DNA of 62,612 bases from an uncultured Sellimonas sp. (GTDB lineage Bacteria; Bacillota; Clostridia; Lachnospirales; Lachnospiraceae). The first letter of the stretch is position 1. The number at the start of each line of letters is the position of its first letter. Where the stretch lies: assembly GCA_904393575.1 (NCBI GenBank), contig CAJFMZ010000002.1, forward strand, positions 1-62,612, in the 5' to 3' direction. Below are positions 44,346 through 52,270 of this stretch, in pieces. A model generated the notes under the pieces. That model was not told where the DNA came from, did no database searches, and saw nothing but the letters and a program-made list of their open reading frames with translations. The translations under genes and the position numbers were made by a program.

Positions 44346-44358
44346 CTAAATAAAGAGA

Positions 44359-44388
44359 AGTATACCGAAAGCAAAGAGGGATTGTCAA
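44359..44388 (-). promoter_or_regulatory. marR promoter
   Basis: On the minus strand TTGACA (44388-44383) and TATACT (44364-44359) are 18 bases apart. The palindromic operator lies just downstream. Confidence 0.65.
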
Positions 44389-44396
44389 GACCTCCA

Positions 44397-44425
44397 TTGT
44401 AATGCATCAGCGGCTGTGGTATAGT
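44397..44425 (+). promoter_or_regulatory. Promoter of the BceRS-like operon
   Basis: TTGTAA (44397-44402) and TATAGT (44420-44425) are 17 bases apart, 30 bases before the response regulator start. Confidence 0.55.
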
Positions 44426-44455
44426 AAAAACGCATTGGGAAGGGAGGAAGACAAC

Positions 44456-45139
44456 ATGAAATATCGGATTCTTCTTGTGGAAGACGATGAAATGATGGTG
44501 GAAATCCTGAAGAGAAATCTGGGAAAGTGGGGATATCTTGTCCGGGAAATCACTGATTTTCAAAATGTGATGGAGGAATTGGATTCCTTTGAGCCGCAGC
44601 TGGTTTTGATGGATATTTCACTCCCTTTTTATAACGGATATTACTGGTGTCAGGAGATCCGGAAAGTCAGCAGGGTACCGGTGATTTTCCTGTCCTCATC
44701 CGGAGATGATATGAATCTGGTGATGGCCATCAATCTGGGGGCGGACGATTTTGTGGCAAAGCCATTTCGGATGGAAGTGCTGACAGCCAAGATTCAGGCG
44801 GTTTTAAGGAGAACCTATACGTTTGGAAATACGATTCCGGATGTGCTTTCCCATAAGGGAATTACATTGAATCTGGACTCCCAGATGCTCTCCTACGGGG
44901 ACCGGAAGCTGGAACTTGGGAAAAATGAATTTGGCATTCTGAAGACGTTGATGGAGCATCCGGGAAAGATCGTAGAGCGCAGCGAGCTGATGAGGAATCT
45001 CTGGGAGACGGAAAGCTTTATTGATGACAATACTTTGACGGTGAATGTGACGAGACTTCGAAAAAAACTGGAAGAAATCGGGCTGTCCGGCTACATTTGT
45101 ACAAAGAAAGGCGTGGGATATTATGTGGAAGAAGCATAG
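44456..45139 (+). CDS. OmpR-family response regulator (BceR-like)
   Basis: The 227-residue regulator has a receiver domain (residues 1-115) with acidic residues in LLVEDDE, the phospho-acceptor aspartate in VLMDISLPFYNGY near residue 52, and the lysine in FVAKPFRMEVL near residue 101. A winged-helix output domain follows (about 128-227, with LGKNEFGILKTLMEHPGKIV and NVTRLRKKL). GGGAGG precedes the ATG at 44456; a longer frame from 44402 would start inside the promoter. The next gene encodes a BceS-like kinase overlapping by 17 bases. It probably controls the downstream transporter genes. Confidence 0.92.
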   Translation: MKYRILLVEDDEMMVEILKRNLGKWGYLVREITDFQNVMEELDSFEPQLVLMDISLPFYNGYYWCQEIRKVSRVPVIFLSSSGDDMNLVMAINLGADDFVAKPFRMEVLTAKIQAVLRRTYTFGNTIPDVLSHKGITLNLDSQMLSYGDRKLELGKNEFGILKTLMEHPGKIVERSELMRNLWETESFIDDNTLTVNVTRLRKKLEEIGLSGYICTKKGVGYYVEEA

Positions 45140-46121
45140 CCTGGTATCCTGGATTTATACGGCGCGGGCATGGGAACTTTGCTTTCTTGGAATCCTGGTG
45201 CTGGAAGGAGTAGTATATTCTCTCTATGGACTTCCATGGGGACCGGCCGTTTATACGATGCTGTTGTCCGGGGCGCTTTTTCTGGTGATCTGGCTTGTGG
45301 GATTTTCCTTTTACCGGGAAAAATATGTGTGGCTGAAGCGGATGAAGGATACAGACGAACTGGAAGACGTCCGGTTTCCGAAAGCATCCGGAGGAATCGA
45401 GGCATGCTATCAGGACATCATCGAAAAAAGAGAAGAAACATGGAGAGAGTTCCGGAGCAGGGAGCAGACCAGGCGGAAACAGGAGGATGATTACTATACA
45501 CGATGGAGCCATCAGATCAAGACGCCCGTATCCGTGATGCGGCTTTTGCTTCAGGAAGAGGAGCCGGATCAAGGAGCCATGAGACACGAGATGTTCCAGA
45601 TTGAACAGTATATTGCCATGGCGCTCCAATATCAAAAGCTGGAAAAGGGAGGACGTGACCTGCGGCTTGGAGAGTATCGGGCGGTAGACCTGATCCGGCA
45701 GGCAGTACGGAATACGTCGGAATTGTTTATTCATAAAAAGATTTCCATTCAGATCAGCGAGGATCTGGATTTTGATATCCTGACAGATGAAAAGTGGTTT
45801 GTTTTTATTCTGGAGCAGATTTTGACCAATGCGGTGAAATATACCAGGGAGGGCGGGGTTTCCATTTTCCGGGAAGGAGAGTCCCGGATTGCCGTTCAGG
45901 ATACGGGGATCGGGATTCTGCCGGAAGATCTTCCGATGGTATTTGAATGGGGATATACCGGATACAATGGAAGGCTTGACAAGCGGTCCACCGGTATCGG
46001 GCTGTCCCTGGTCCGGTCCGCGGCAGAACTGTTGGGCCACCAGGTCCGGATCACATCCACTCCGGGAAAAGGGACGACAGTCCATATCGAAACAGGCCGG
46101 AAATGTCTGGATACGAGGTGA
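45123..46121 (+). CDS. Intramembrane-sensing histidine kinase (BceS-like)
   Basis: The 332-residue kinase has two N-terminal membrane helices with almost no extracellular loop (CFLGILVLEGVVYSLYGLPW and MLLSGALFLVIWLVGF). This is the mark of intramembrane-sensing kinases, which detect peptide antibiotics through their partner transporter. The phosphorylated histidine is in RWSHQIKTPVSVMRLL near residue 130. ATP-binding motifs include LEQILTNAVKYT, VQDTGIGILPEDLP and STGIGLSLVRSAAELLG. It overlaps the response regulator by 17 bases. Confidence 0.93.
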   Translation: MWKKHSLVSWIYTARAWELCFLGILVLEGVVYSLYGLPWGPAVYTMLLSGALFLVIWLVGFSFYREKYVWLKRMKDTDELEDVRFPKASGGIEACYQDIIEKREETWREFRSREQTRRKQEDDYYTRWSHQIKTPVSVMRLLLQEEEPDQGAMRHEMFQIEQYIAMALQYQKLEKGGRDLRLGEYRAVDLIRQAVRNTSELFIHKKISIQISEDLDFDILTDEKWFVFILEQILTNAVKYTREGGVSIFREGESRIAVQDTGIGILPEDLPMVFEWGYTGYNGRLDKRSTGIGLSLVRSAAELLGHQVRITSTPGKGTTVHIETGRKCLDTR

Positions 46122-46127
46122 CAGAAA

Positions 46128-46145
46128 TCTTACATGGATGTAAGA
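46128..46145. promoter_or_regulatory. Candidate BceR-type operator
   Basis: TCTTACAT-GG-ATGTAAGA is a perfect inverted repeat and contains TTACA-N4-TGTAA, the form (TNACA-N4-TGTAA) I recall for BceR-like regulators. It lies upstream of the ABC transporter genes and just after the kinase gene. Confidence 0.65.
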
Positions 46146-46151
46146 ATGGAA

Positions 46152-46197
46152 AGAGAAAGTGTAAGCCCGATCGATGGCAGGCACTTTCTTTTTTTCT
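46152..46197 (+). terminator. Hairpin with T run after the kinase gene
   Basis: AGAAAGTG (46154-46161) pairs with CACTTTCT (46182-46189), followed by a T run. It may reduce read-through from the two-component genes into the transporter genes. The likely transporter promoter overlaps it. Confidence 0.6.
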
Positions 46198-46203
46198 TAT
46201 ACT
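46175..46203 (+). promoter_or_regulatory. Possible promoter of the BceAB-like genes
   Basis: TATACT (46198-46203) has a weak TGGCAG 17 bases upstream (46175-46180). The poor -35 box would suit activation from the palindrome at 46128. Confidence 0.45.
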
Positions 46204-46238
46204 GAAAACAGGAAAAGACAAGAAAAGGAGAATCGTAT

Positions 46239-47009
46239 ATGGCATTACTGGAAGTCAGACATTTGAAAAAAATCTATACCAATCGGTTCGGGACCAATCA
46301 AGTACAGGCGCTGAGGGATGTGTCCTTTACAGTAGAAGAAGGCGAATATACCGCAGTCATGGGAGAATCCGGGTCCGGAAAAACAACTCTTTTAAATCTG
46401 CTGGCGTCCTTTGACCGGCCTTCCGAAGGGGAAATCATTTTAAACGGGCTCCCATTTCAAAAGATCCCGGAGAGGGAGCTTGCATCTTACCGGCGAAAGA
46501 ACATCGGTTTCGTTTTCCAGGACTTTCATCTGCTGGATACGCTTTCGGTGAAGGACAATATTTTTCTGCCTCTGGTACTGGCGGGAGTCAGGCCGGAAGA
46601 AATGAAAAAAAGGCTTCTGCCTCTTACAAAGGCACTGCGGATTGAAGATCTGCTGGAAAAATTTCCTTATGAAATTTCGGGAGGTCAAAAGCAGAGGACG
46701 GCAATCGCAAGGGCCCTCATCACAGAGCCGAAACTCGTGCTTGCGGACGAACCGACAGGAGCCCTGGACTCCAGGGCCTCCGATGAACTGCTGGCCATGT
46801 TTGAAAAGATCAATCAGGCTGGGCAGACGATTCTGATGGTGACCCACAGCACCAAAGCGGCAAGCCACGCCGGGCGGGTCTTGTTTATGAAAGACGGCAT
46901 CGTGTACCATCAGATTTACCGGGGAGACAAAAGCAGGGAGGAGATGTTCAAAAGCATTTCCGAAACATTAACGGTTATGGCGTCAGGAGGAAAACAGTAT
47001 GCTTCATAG
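46239..47009 (+). CDS. ABC transporter ATPase, BceA-like
   Basis: The 256-residue ATPase has Walker A GESGSGKTTLLN near residue 43, Q-loop FVFQDFHLLDTLS near residue 90, signature ISGGQKQRTAIARAL near residue 147 and Walker B LVLADEPTGALDS near residue 167. It belongs to the MacB/BceA type that powers FtsX-like permeases. The next gene overlaps by 11 bases and encodes the permease. With the BceRS-like pair it forms a peptide-antibiotic sensing and resistance module. AAAAGGAG lies before the start. Confidence 0.95.
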   Translation: MALLEVRHLKKIYTNRFGTNQVQALRDVSFTVEEGEYTAVMGESGSGKTTLLNLLASFDRPSEGEIILNGLPFQKIPERELASYRRKNIGFVFQDFHLLDTLSVKDNIFLPLVLAGVRPEEMKKRLLPLTKALRIEDLLEKFPYEISGGQKQRTAIARALITEPKLVLADEPTGALDSRASDELLAMFEKINQAGQTILMVTHSTKAASHAGRVLFMKDGIVYHQIYRGDKSREEMFKSISETLTVMASGGKQYAS

Positions 47010-49014
47010 TCTATATCTGAAACTGGCGGTGTCCAATCTCAAAAAGAACCGCCGGATCTATTTTCCATATATCCTGGTCAATGGATTGACCATCGGAATG
47101 TATTACGTTTTAAAAAGTATCCGTTCCATGATGCTGAAATACGAAACCGTGCAAGGTTCCAATTCCGACATGCTGCTTGACTTTTGCACGATCGTAGCCG
47201 TGATGATGGCATTTATCATCCTTTTTTACGTGAACAGCTTCGTGGTCCGGCAGAGAAAAAAAGAAATCGGGCTGTACTGCATTCTCGGCATGGAAAAACG
47301 GCATCTCTCCGTGATGATGTTCTGGGAAGTTATGATTACGGCTCTGACAGGACTGGCGGGAGGCATTCTCTCCGGTGCGCTGCTCGGCCAGTTGGTATTC
47401 CTGGTATTTCTCACGATTCTGCATATCCCGTCAGATCTGCAGTTCGAAATTCCGCTGGATGCAGTGGGAAATACCTGTCTCGTTTTCGGAATTCTGTATC
47501 TGGCAATTTTCGGGTATAACCTGCTGTCCGTGATGCGGACCAATCCGATCACCTTCCTGCAGGGTGCAAAAGAAGGAGAAAAAGAGCCAAAAGCCCGGAT
47601 TATACCGGCCATTCTCGGCGCGGTTTCCCTGGCGGCAGGGTACGCACTGGCAATCGGCGCCCAGGGAGCTTACGACACACTCAAAATCTTTCTGCCGGCA
47701 GTTCTCCTGGTGATTGCGGCTACCTACCTTTTATTCCTGGCCGGTAGTATCACTTTTCTGAAATGGATGAAAAAACGGGAAAATCTATACTACCGTCCCA
47801 AGAATTTCATCACCATTTCCGGCATGATCTACCGCATGAAACAAAACGCTGCAGGACTTGCGACCATCTGCATCCTCTCCACGGCCGTCATTGTCTCCAT
47901 TTCCACAAGCATGAGCCTGTATCTCGGAGAAGAAGACATCCTGAAACAGCAGTTCCCACGGGACTATATGGCAAGCTGCTTCATAGAGAATCAGGGAGAA
48001 AATGCTGATGCGCTGCAGAAAGCCATCAAGAACCGTGCAGAAGAAACCGGAGTCCAGGCATCAGATGGAATCGGATACAAACAATTCTGGATGGCCGGAA
48101 TCAAGAATCAGCAAAACCAGTTTACCATAACAGACATAGAACTAACAAATTCGGCGGAACTCTATGTATTTGTATTCCTGACCCAGGACGATTACGGAAA
48201 AAATACCGGAACAGAACTCGGCCTTGGACCTGGAGAGGCAGCGGTTTATGAAAGAGGAGCAGGAAAGACCGGTTCCACTGCACAATCGGGCCGGCTGATT
48301 CTGGATGACTTAAGCTGGAACATAAAAGAAACCATCAGTGATCCGGGCATCTGGAATCAGGCACTCTCCCTGACGGAAGCACACTACATGGCAGTCATCC
48401 TTCCGGATCTCGAATCCCTGCAAACCGTCCAGAACGCATACAACAAGCGCTACTCCGACACAAAAGCCGGAACAACAGGGATCACATATGAATACTATTA
48501 CAATATTGAAGGAACCGAAAAAGAAGTAGAAGCGTACAACGCCAATTTAAGAGACACACTGGCAAAAGAGACAGACCGCCTTCTGGCTGTCAACAATATC
48601 CATCAGGCAAGAGCCGACTATTACACACAATACGGCACCTTCCTCTTCATCGGAATCTTCCTGTCCATCCTTTTCCTGATCGCAGCATCCATCATCATCT
48701 ACTACAAACAGATCACAGAAGGAATCGACGACAGAGAACGCTACCAGATCATGAAAAAAGTCGGCATGGCCAACAACGAAATCCGGTCCACAATCCGAAG
48801 ACAGATCCTCCAGGTCTTCTTCCTGCCCCTCATCATGGCAGCACTACACACTGCAGCCGCCTTCCCGGCACTCGTAGACATCATGCACGTCATGAACCTC
48901 CTAAACGAAACCCTCTTCGCACGATGCACGATAGCCGTCACAGCCATCTTCGCAGCTGCATACTTTCTCATCTACACCATCACCTCACGCACCTACTACC
49001 ACATCGTACAGTAA
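46999..49014 (+). CDS. FtsX-like ABC permease, BceB-like
   Basis: The 671-residue permease begins with the N-terminal cytoplasmic stretch LKLAVSNLKKNRRIYFPY. About ten membrane helices are arranged 1+3+2+1+3, with a large extracellular domain at about residues 310-540 that binds the peptide in BceB proteins. FtsX regions are seen near residues 60-170 and 550-660 (ITEGIDDRERYQIMKKVGM). The last 900 bases use many C-ending codons, unlike the first half. The stop is 5 bases before the palindrome at 49020. The ligand is unknown; bacitracin-like or lantibiotic peptides are typical. Confidence 0.92.
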   Translation: MLHSLYLKLAVSNLKKNRRIYFPYILVNGLTIGMYYVLKSIRSMMLKYETVQGSNSDMLLDFCTIVAVMMAFIILFYVNSFVVRQRKKEIGLYCILGMEKRHLSVMMFWEVMITALTGLAGGILSGALLGQLVFLVFLTILHIPSDLQFEIPLDAVGNTCLVFGILYLAIFGYNLLSVMRTNPITFLQGAKEGEKEPKARIIPAILGAVSLAAGYALAIGAQGAYDTLKIFLPAVLLVIAATYLLFLAGSITFLKWMKKRENLYYRPKNFITISGMIYRMKQNAAGLATICILSTAVIVSISTSMSLYLGEEDILKQQFPRDYMASCFIENQGENADALQKAIKNRAEETGVQASDGIGYKQFWMAGIKNQQNQFTITDIELTNSAELYVFVFLTQDDYGKNTGTELGLGPGEAAVYERGAGKTGSTAQSGRLILDDLSWNIKETISDPGIWNQALSLTEAHYMAVILPDLESLQTVQNAYNKRYSDTKAGTTGITYEYYYNIEGTEKEVEAYNANLRDTLAKETDRLLAVNNIHQARADYYTQYGTFLFIGIFLSILFLIAASIIIYYKQITEGIDDRERYQIMKKVGMANNEIRSTIRRQILQVFFLPLIMAALHTAAAFPALVDIMHVMNLLNETLFARCTIAVTAIFAAAYFLIYTITSRTYYHIVQ

Positions 49015-49019
49015 ACATT

Positions 49020-49053
49020 GGGGACGTGTACCGATGCATTGGTACACGTCCCC
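49020..49053. repeat. Palindromic repeat, copy 2
   Basis: GGGGACGTGTACC and GGTACACGTCCCC flank the loop GATGCATT. This 34-base unit is the exact reverse complement of copy 3 at 49386. A small hairpin, ATGTTGT/ACAACAT (49058-49075), follows. Confidence 0.92.
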
Positions 49054-49385
49054 AAAAATGTTGTAAAAACAACATCGAAAAAATACGCCACCCACCGGAA
49101 TCCCTTGTAAACGCTGGGAAATCCAGAATTCTGAAGCATTAGGATGTAAATTCTGATATAAGAGACAAACTGGCACGTCGTGTACCAATGAAAAAAATCT
49201 GACAATAACTCAAAAAAATAAAAAACAAGAATAAAACAATAAAAATTACAAAAGTATGAATTACAGAAATAAACAGAAATTTCAAAAAGAAGAAGAAAAA
49301 AGGAATCAAAAAGATTACAAGCAAGATAATAATATGCAACAAAAATGCAAAGAAAACTTAAAGACAACTTCATATTTTTATAAAC

Positions 49386-49419
49386 GGGGACGTGTACCAA
49401 TGCATCGGTACACGTCCCC
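49386..49419. repeat. Palindromic repeat, copy 3
   Basis: GGGGACGTGTACC and GGTACACGTCCCC flank the loop AATGCATC; one further C-G pair (49385/49420) extends the stem. The 130 bases from here to 49549 hold no recognised feature. Confidence 0.92.
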
Positions 49420-49549
49420 GTTTGAAAGTTGTGCGACATGCTGAATAATTTGACATTTGGACATAGTTTTTGGTCATTTTTCCATTCATGAGGATGAATA
49501 TGAAATGTATAATTACTCACGAAGAAGACGAGAGAAACAGAAAAAGAGT

Positions 49550-50431
49550 TTAAGTTTCGGATGGACTGGCCTTATGTTTGCGATAGGCGGATGGTGAGTA
49601 TCCGGTTGCGTTGCGAAACATTTTTGAGAAGGCGAGGGAATCTTCGTAACCTACATTGTGTGCAATATCTTTGATAAAGACATCGGTGGAGGCGAGCAGG
49701 CGTTTGGCCTGATCGATCCGGTAGTTCTGAAGATATTTTTGAGGGGACATTTGTAGTTTCTTGTTAAATATGTAAAACAGATACGATCTGGTAATGCCGA
49801 TGTAATCGGCGATGTCCTGTATGTGAATGTTTTTGTTGTAGTTAAAGTGGATGTACTGTAAGGCATGTTCGAAGTAGGTTTCCGGCAGATAATCATGGTG
49901 TTTTTGGGTGTAGCTGGAGTCATCGGCGTGAGAGGATGAGGTCAGCAGGGAAAAAAGGGAAAACAGCAGACTGACACGGCGGAGTTCGTTGGTGATGGTC
50001 AGTTGGTGTGTCTTTAGCATTTCGCGGACAATGTCGGCGTATGCTTCCGGATCCATGTTGCAGTCACGGATATACGGGGAGGATCCGAAGCCGGACTGTT
50101 CCATATACTGGGACGCTTTGTTTCCTAGAAAACTGATAAAAGCGTAAGTCCACGGAGTTTGACTGTCGGCATAATAGTGTGACAGAGTGTTTGGAGGAAT
50201 CAGAAAGATCTGTCCCTTTTTCAAATGGTGGATCTGGTGGTCAATTTCAAAGTATCCACTTCCATCGAGGATGAAATGCATGTGATATTGTGGACGAAGC
50301 TTTGGACCCCAGGAAAAATTCGGGGCGCATTTTTGAATGCCGCATCTGGTCAGATACAGGTCATTAGTTTGATGTTCGATATGATCAAGGCACTGGAAGC
50401 CGACAATATCACGATATACATTTGTTTCCAT
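49550..50431 (-). CDS. AraC-family regulator of the alpha-galactoside locus
   Basis: The 293-residue regulator has an N-terminal cupin-like sugar-binding domain (about residues 30-110, MHFILDGSGYFEIDHQIHHL, KKGQIFLIPPNTLSHYYAD). The C-terminal double helix-turn-helix spans about 190-290 (IHIQDIADYIGITRSYLFYI and DIAHNVGYEDSLAFSKMFR, ending TGYSPSAYRKHK). This layout is that of RafR/MsmR-type activators. The ATG at 50431 has AAAGGAGG upstream; a longer frame from 50551 is rejected. It is divergent from the GH36-like gene, which it probably activates in the presence of galactosides. Confidence 0.9.
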   Translation of the reverse strand: METNVYRDIVGFQCLDHIEHQTNDLYLTRCGIQKCAPNFSWGPKLRPQYHMHFILDGSGYFEIDHQIHHLKKGQIFLIPPNTLSHYYADSQTPWTYAFISFLGNKASQYMEQSGFGSSPYIRDCNMDPEAYADIVREMLKTHQLTITNELRRVSLLFSLFSLLTSSSHADDSSYTQKHHDYLPETYFEHALQYIHFNYNKNIHIQDIADYIGITRSYLFYIFNKKLQMSPQKYLQNYRIDQAKRLLASTDVFIKDIAHNVGYEDSLAFSKMFRNATGYSPSAYRKHKASPSET

Positions 50432-50467
50432 GTGGAGTCCTCCTTTGAGAAGCAGTAAATAATTATA

Positions 50468-50479
50468 GCTGAATTCAGC
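50468..50479. promoter_or_regulatory. Palindrome between araC-type gene and GH36-like gene
   Basis: GCTGAATTCAGC is a perfect 12-bp palindrome in the middle of the 90-base divergent spacer. An ATTATA beside it reads TATAAT on the minus strand. It may be a regulator site. Confidence 0.45.
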
Positions 50480-50521
50480 ATAAAAGTATTTTGAAAAAAA
50501 GTCAAGGTAAGGAGAATCAAA

Positions 50522-52270
50522 ATGAAAGTTGTAAGCACTGGTAGAGCACAATTAAGCTGGTCATCCAGAGAGTTAGCTGATGGACGCAGAGTATATGATA
50601 TTTCTCTGGATCAGATCCCGGCAGACGAAGATCAGACGGCGATTATCTGTGAATGGAGTTTTCCGATCCGTGATATTGTCGGGAAATGGCATCCGAACTG
50701 CCGTTATGACAGAACACTGAAGGCAGATTGGGCCCATGGAGATGTTTCTATGAGTTCAGTGTCAGCGCCGTTGATTGTGTTTTTCAGCGAGGACGGAATG
50801 AACAGCGGTACATTTGCTGTTTCTGAAGCGAAGAAGATTGTCAGAATGAATCTGGGTGTTCATGAGGAAGATGGGACAATGAGGTGTTGTGTGGAAATTC
50901 AGGTTGGCGCATCGGATGCAGATCATTATGAAGTGTCCCTTCTGACAGATTACAGAAATGTCCGGTATGAACAGGCGATTCGGGATGTGGGACTCTGGTG
51001 GGAGAAAGCGTGTGGATATCAGCCGGCGTTTGTACCGGATGATGCCAGGGAGCCGATGTATTCGTTTTGGTATTCTTATCATCAGGATATTACAGATGAA
51101 GAGATTGAGAAGGAATGTCGGAATGCAAAGGAGCTGGGATTTCGAACGGTAATTGTGGATGATGGCTGGCAGACAGATGATACGAACCGGGGTTACGGTT
51201 ATTGTGGGGACTGGGAGGTCGCTGAAAAGAAAATCAAAAATATGAAACAGCATGTGGACAATGTTCACCGTCTTGGAATGAAATATCTCTTATGGTTCAG
51301 TGTTCCTTATGTAGGAATGTATTCAAAAATGTGGGATCTGTTCCACGATAAGCTGATTGCAGTCGATGAAGAACAACATACGGGAATTCTGGATATCAGG
51401 TATCCGCAAGTCCGGTCTTATTTGAAAGGAATCTATGTGAAAGCAGCACGTGAATGGGGACTGGATGGTCTGAAACTTGATTTTATCGATGAGTTTTATG
51501 AGAGAAAGGAAACTCCAAAGGCGAATAATTCAATGGATTGTGTCTGCCTTCAGACAGCTCTTGGCAAGTTGCTTGGTGAGACCATGATGGAGCTTAGGAA
51601 GATCAATGAAAATATCTTGATTGAATTCCGCCAGCGTTATATCGGACCATTTATCAAGCAATATGGAAATATGCTTCGTGTCTGTGACTGTCCGGAGTCA
51701 GGTCTTGCAAACAGAGTCGGAAGTATTGATTTGAGGCTGATGAACGCATATACAGCTGTGCATTGTGATCCGATTATCTGGAATGAGGGTGAAACACCGG
51801 AGAACGCAGCGCTTCAGATTGTAGATGTCTTATTTTCCACCATGCAGTTTTCTGTGAAGACAGCATATCTGACAGATGCACATAAAAAGATGGTATGTAA
51901 TTATATGGAATTTATGCGGAAATATCAAACCTTGCTTCAGGAGAGTGCATTGACGGCAGAGGAACCGCAGAATTTATATCCGGAAGTCAGCGTAAGAGAT
52001 GACCGAACGGAGATTATAGGATTGTATTCAAACGGCCGGGTAGTTACAATCGGCACACAACAGGAAAAATCAATCATCGTAAACGGGACAAAGGCAGAAG
52101 AAATGTATGTCAAAACAGGAAGAGAGACCGTTGCCACAATCGTTCAGATGGATTGTTTTGGAACTGTTGTGAAGGAAGAAACGAGAATTCTTTCCGGAAT
52201 CACAAGTATTCCTTGTACTACAGCAGGCCGGATTGAAATAAAAAAAGAAAAAATGGAGGTAGTATCATGA
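50522..52270 (+). CDS. Divergent GH36-like alpha-galactosidase
   Basis: The 582-residue protein has a beta-sandwich-like first part (about 1-170) and a TIM-barrel part. FRTVIVDDGWQTDD near residue 209, MKYLLWFSVPYVGM near residue 253 and GLDGLKLDFIDEFYE near residue 317 follow the GH36/clan D pattern; the aspartate in LKLDF would be the nucleophile. The acid/base region is atypical (CDCPESGLANRVGSIDLR near residue 395). No signal peptide is seen, so it acts in the cytosol. It is shorter and lower in GC than the GH36 enzyme at 55441. GTAAGGAG lies before the start; it overlaps the next gene by 4 bases. Exact substrate is uncertain. Confidence 0.75.
   Translation: MKVVSTGRAQLSWSSRELADGRRVYDISLDQIPADEDQTAIICEWSFPIRDIVGKWHPNCRYDRTLKADWAHGDVSMSSVSAPLIVFFSEDGMNSGTFAVSEAKKIVRMNLGVHEEDGTMRCCVEIQVGASDADHYEVSLLTDYRNVRYEQAIRDVGLWWEKACGYQPAFVPDDAREPMYSFWYSYHQDITDEEIEKECRNAKELGFRTVIVDDGWQTDDTNRGYGYCGDWEVAEKKIKNMKQHVDNVHRLGMKYLLWFSVPYVGMYSKMWDLFHDKLIAVDEEQHTGILDIRYPQVRSYLKGIYVKAAREWGLDGLKLDFIDEFYERKETPKANNSMDCVCLQTALGKLLGETMMELRKINENILIEFRQRYIGPFIKQYGNMLRVCDCPESGLANRVGSIDLRLMNAYTAVHCDPIIWNEGETPENAALQIVDVLFSTMQFSVKTAYLTDAHKKMVCNYMEFMRKYQTLLQESALTAEEPQNLYPEVSVRDDRTEIIGLYSNGRVVTIGTQQEKSIIVNGTKAEEMYVKTGRETVATIVQMDCFGTVVKEETRILSGITSIPCTTAGRIEIKKEKMEVVS

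Larger units (their letters stand above)
49020..49419. mobile_element. 400-bp MITE-like island bounded by inverted palindromes
   Basis: Two identical 34-base units in opposite orientation bound a 332-base, very A-rich and G-poor core without a supported gene. A degenerate piece, CGTGTACCAATG at 49178-49189, recalls the repeat. The island resembles a non-autonomous element with terminal inverted repeats, or two REP-type units trapping decayed DNA. No clear target-site duplication was seen. Open frames across it run through the palindromes and look accidental. Confidence 0.45.

Noticed and set aside
32733-49419. Three identical-arm palindromes as a CRISPR array
   Set aside because: They are few, 16 kb apart or inverted, have no regular spacers, and no cas gene is present.
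49256-49444. Plus-strand 62-residue lysine-rich frame
   Set aside because: It reads across palindrome copy 3 and has no ribosome binding site.
48996-49520. Minus-strand 174-residue open frame in the A-rich island
   Set aside because: It runs through both palindromes, is rich in Phe and Tyr because of the A-rich opposite strand, and has no domain or ribosome binding site.
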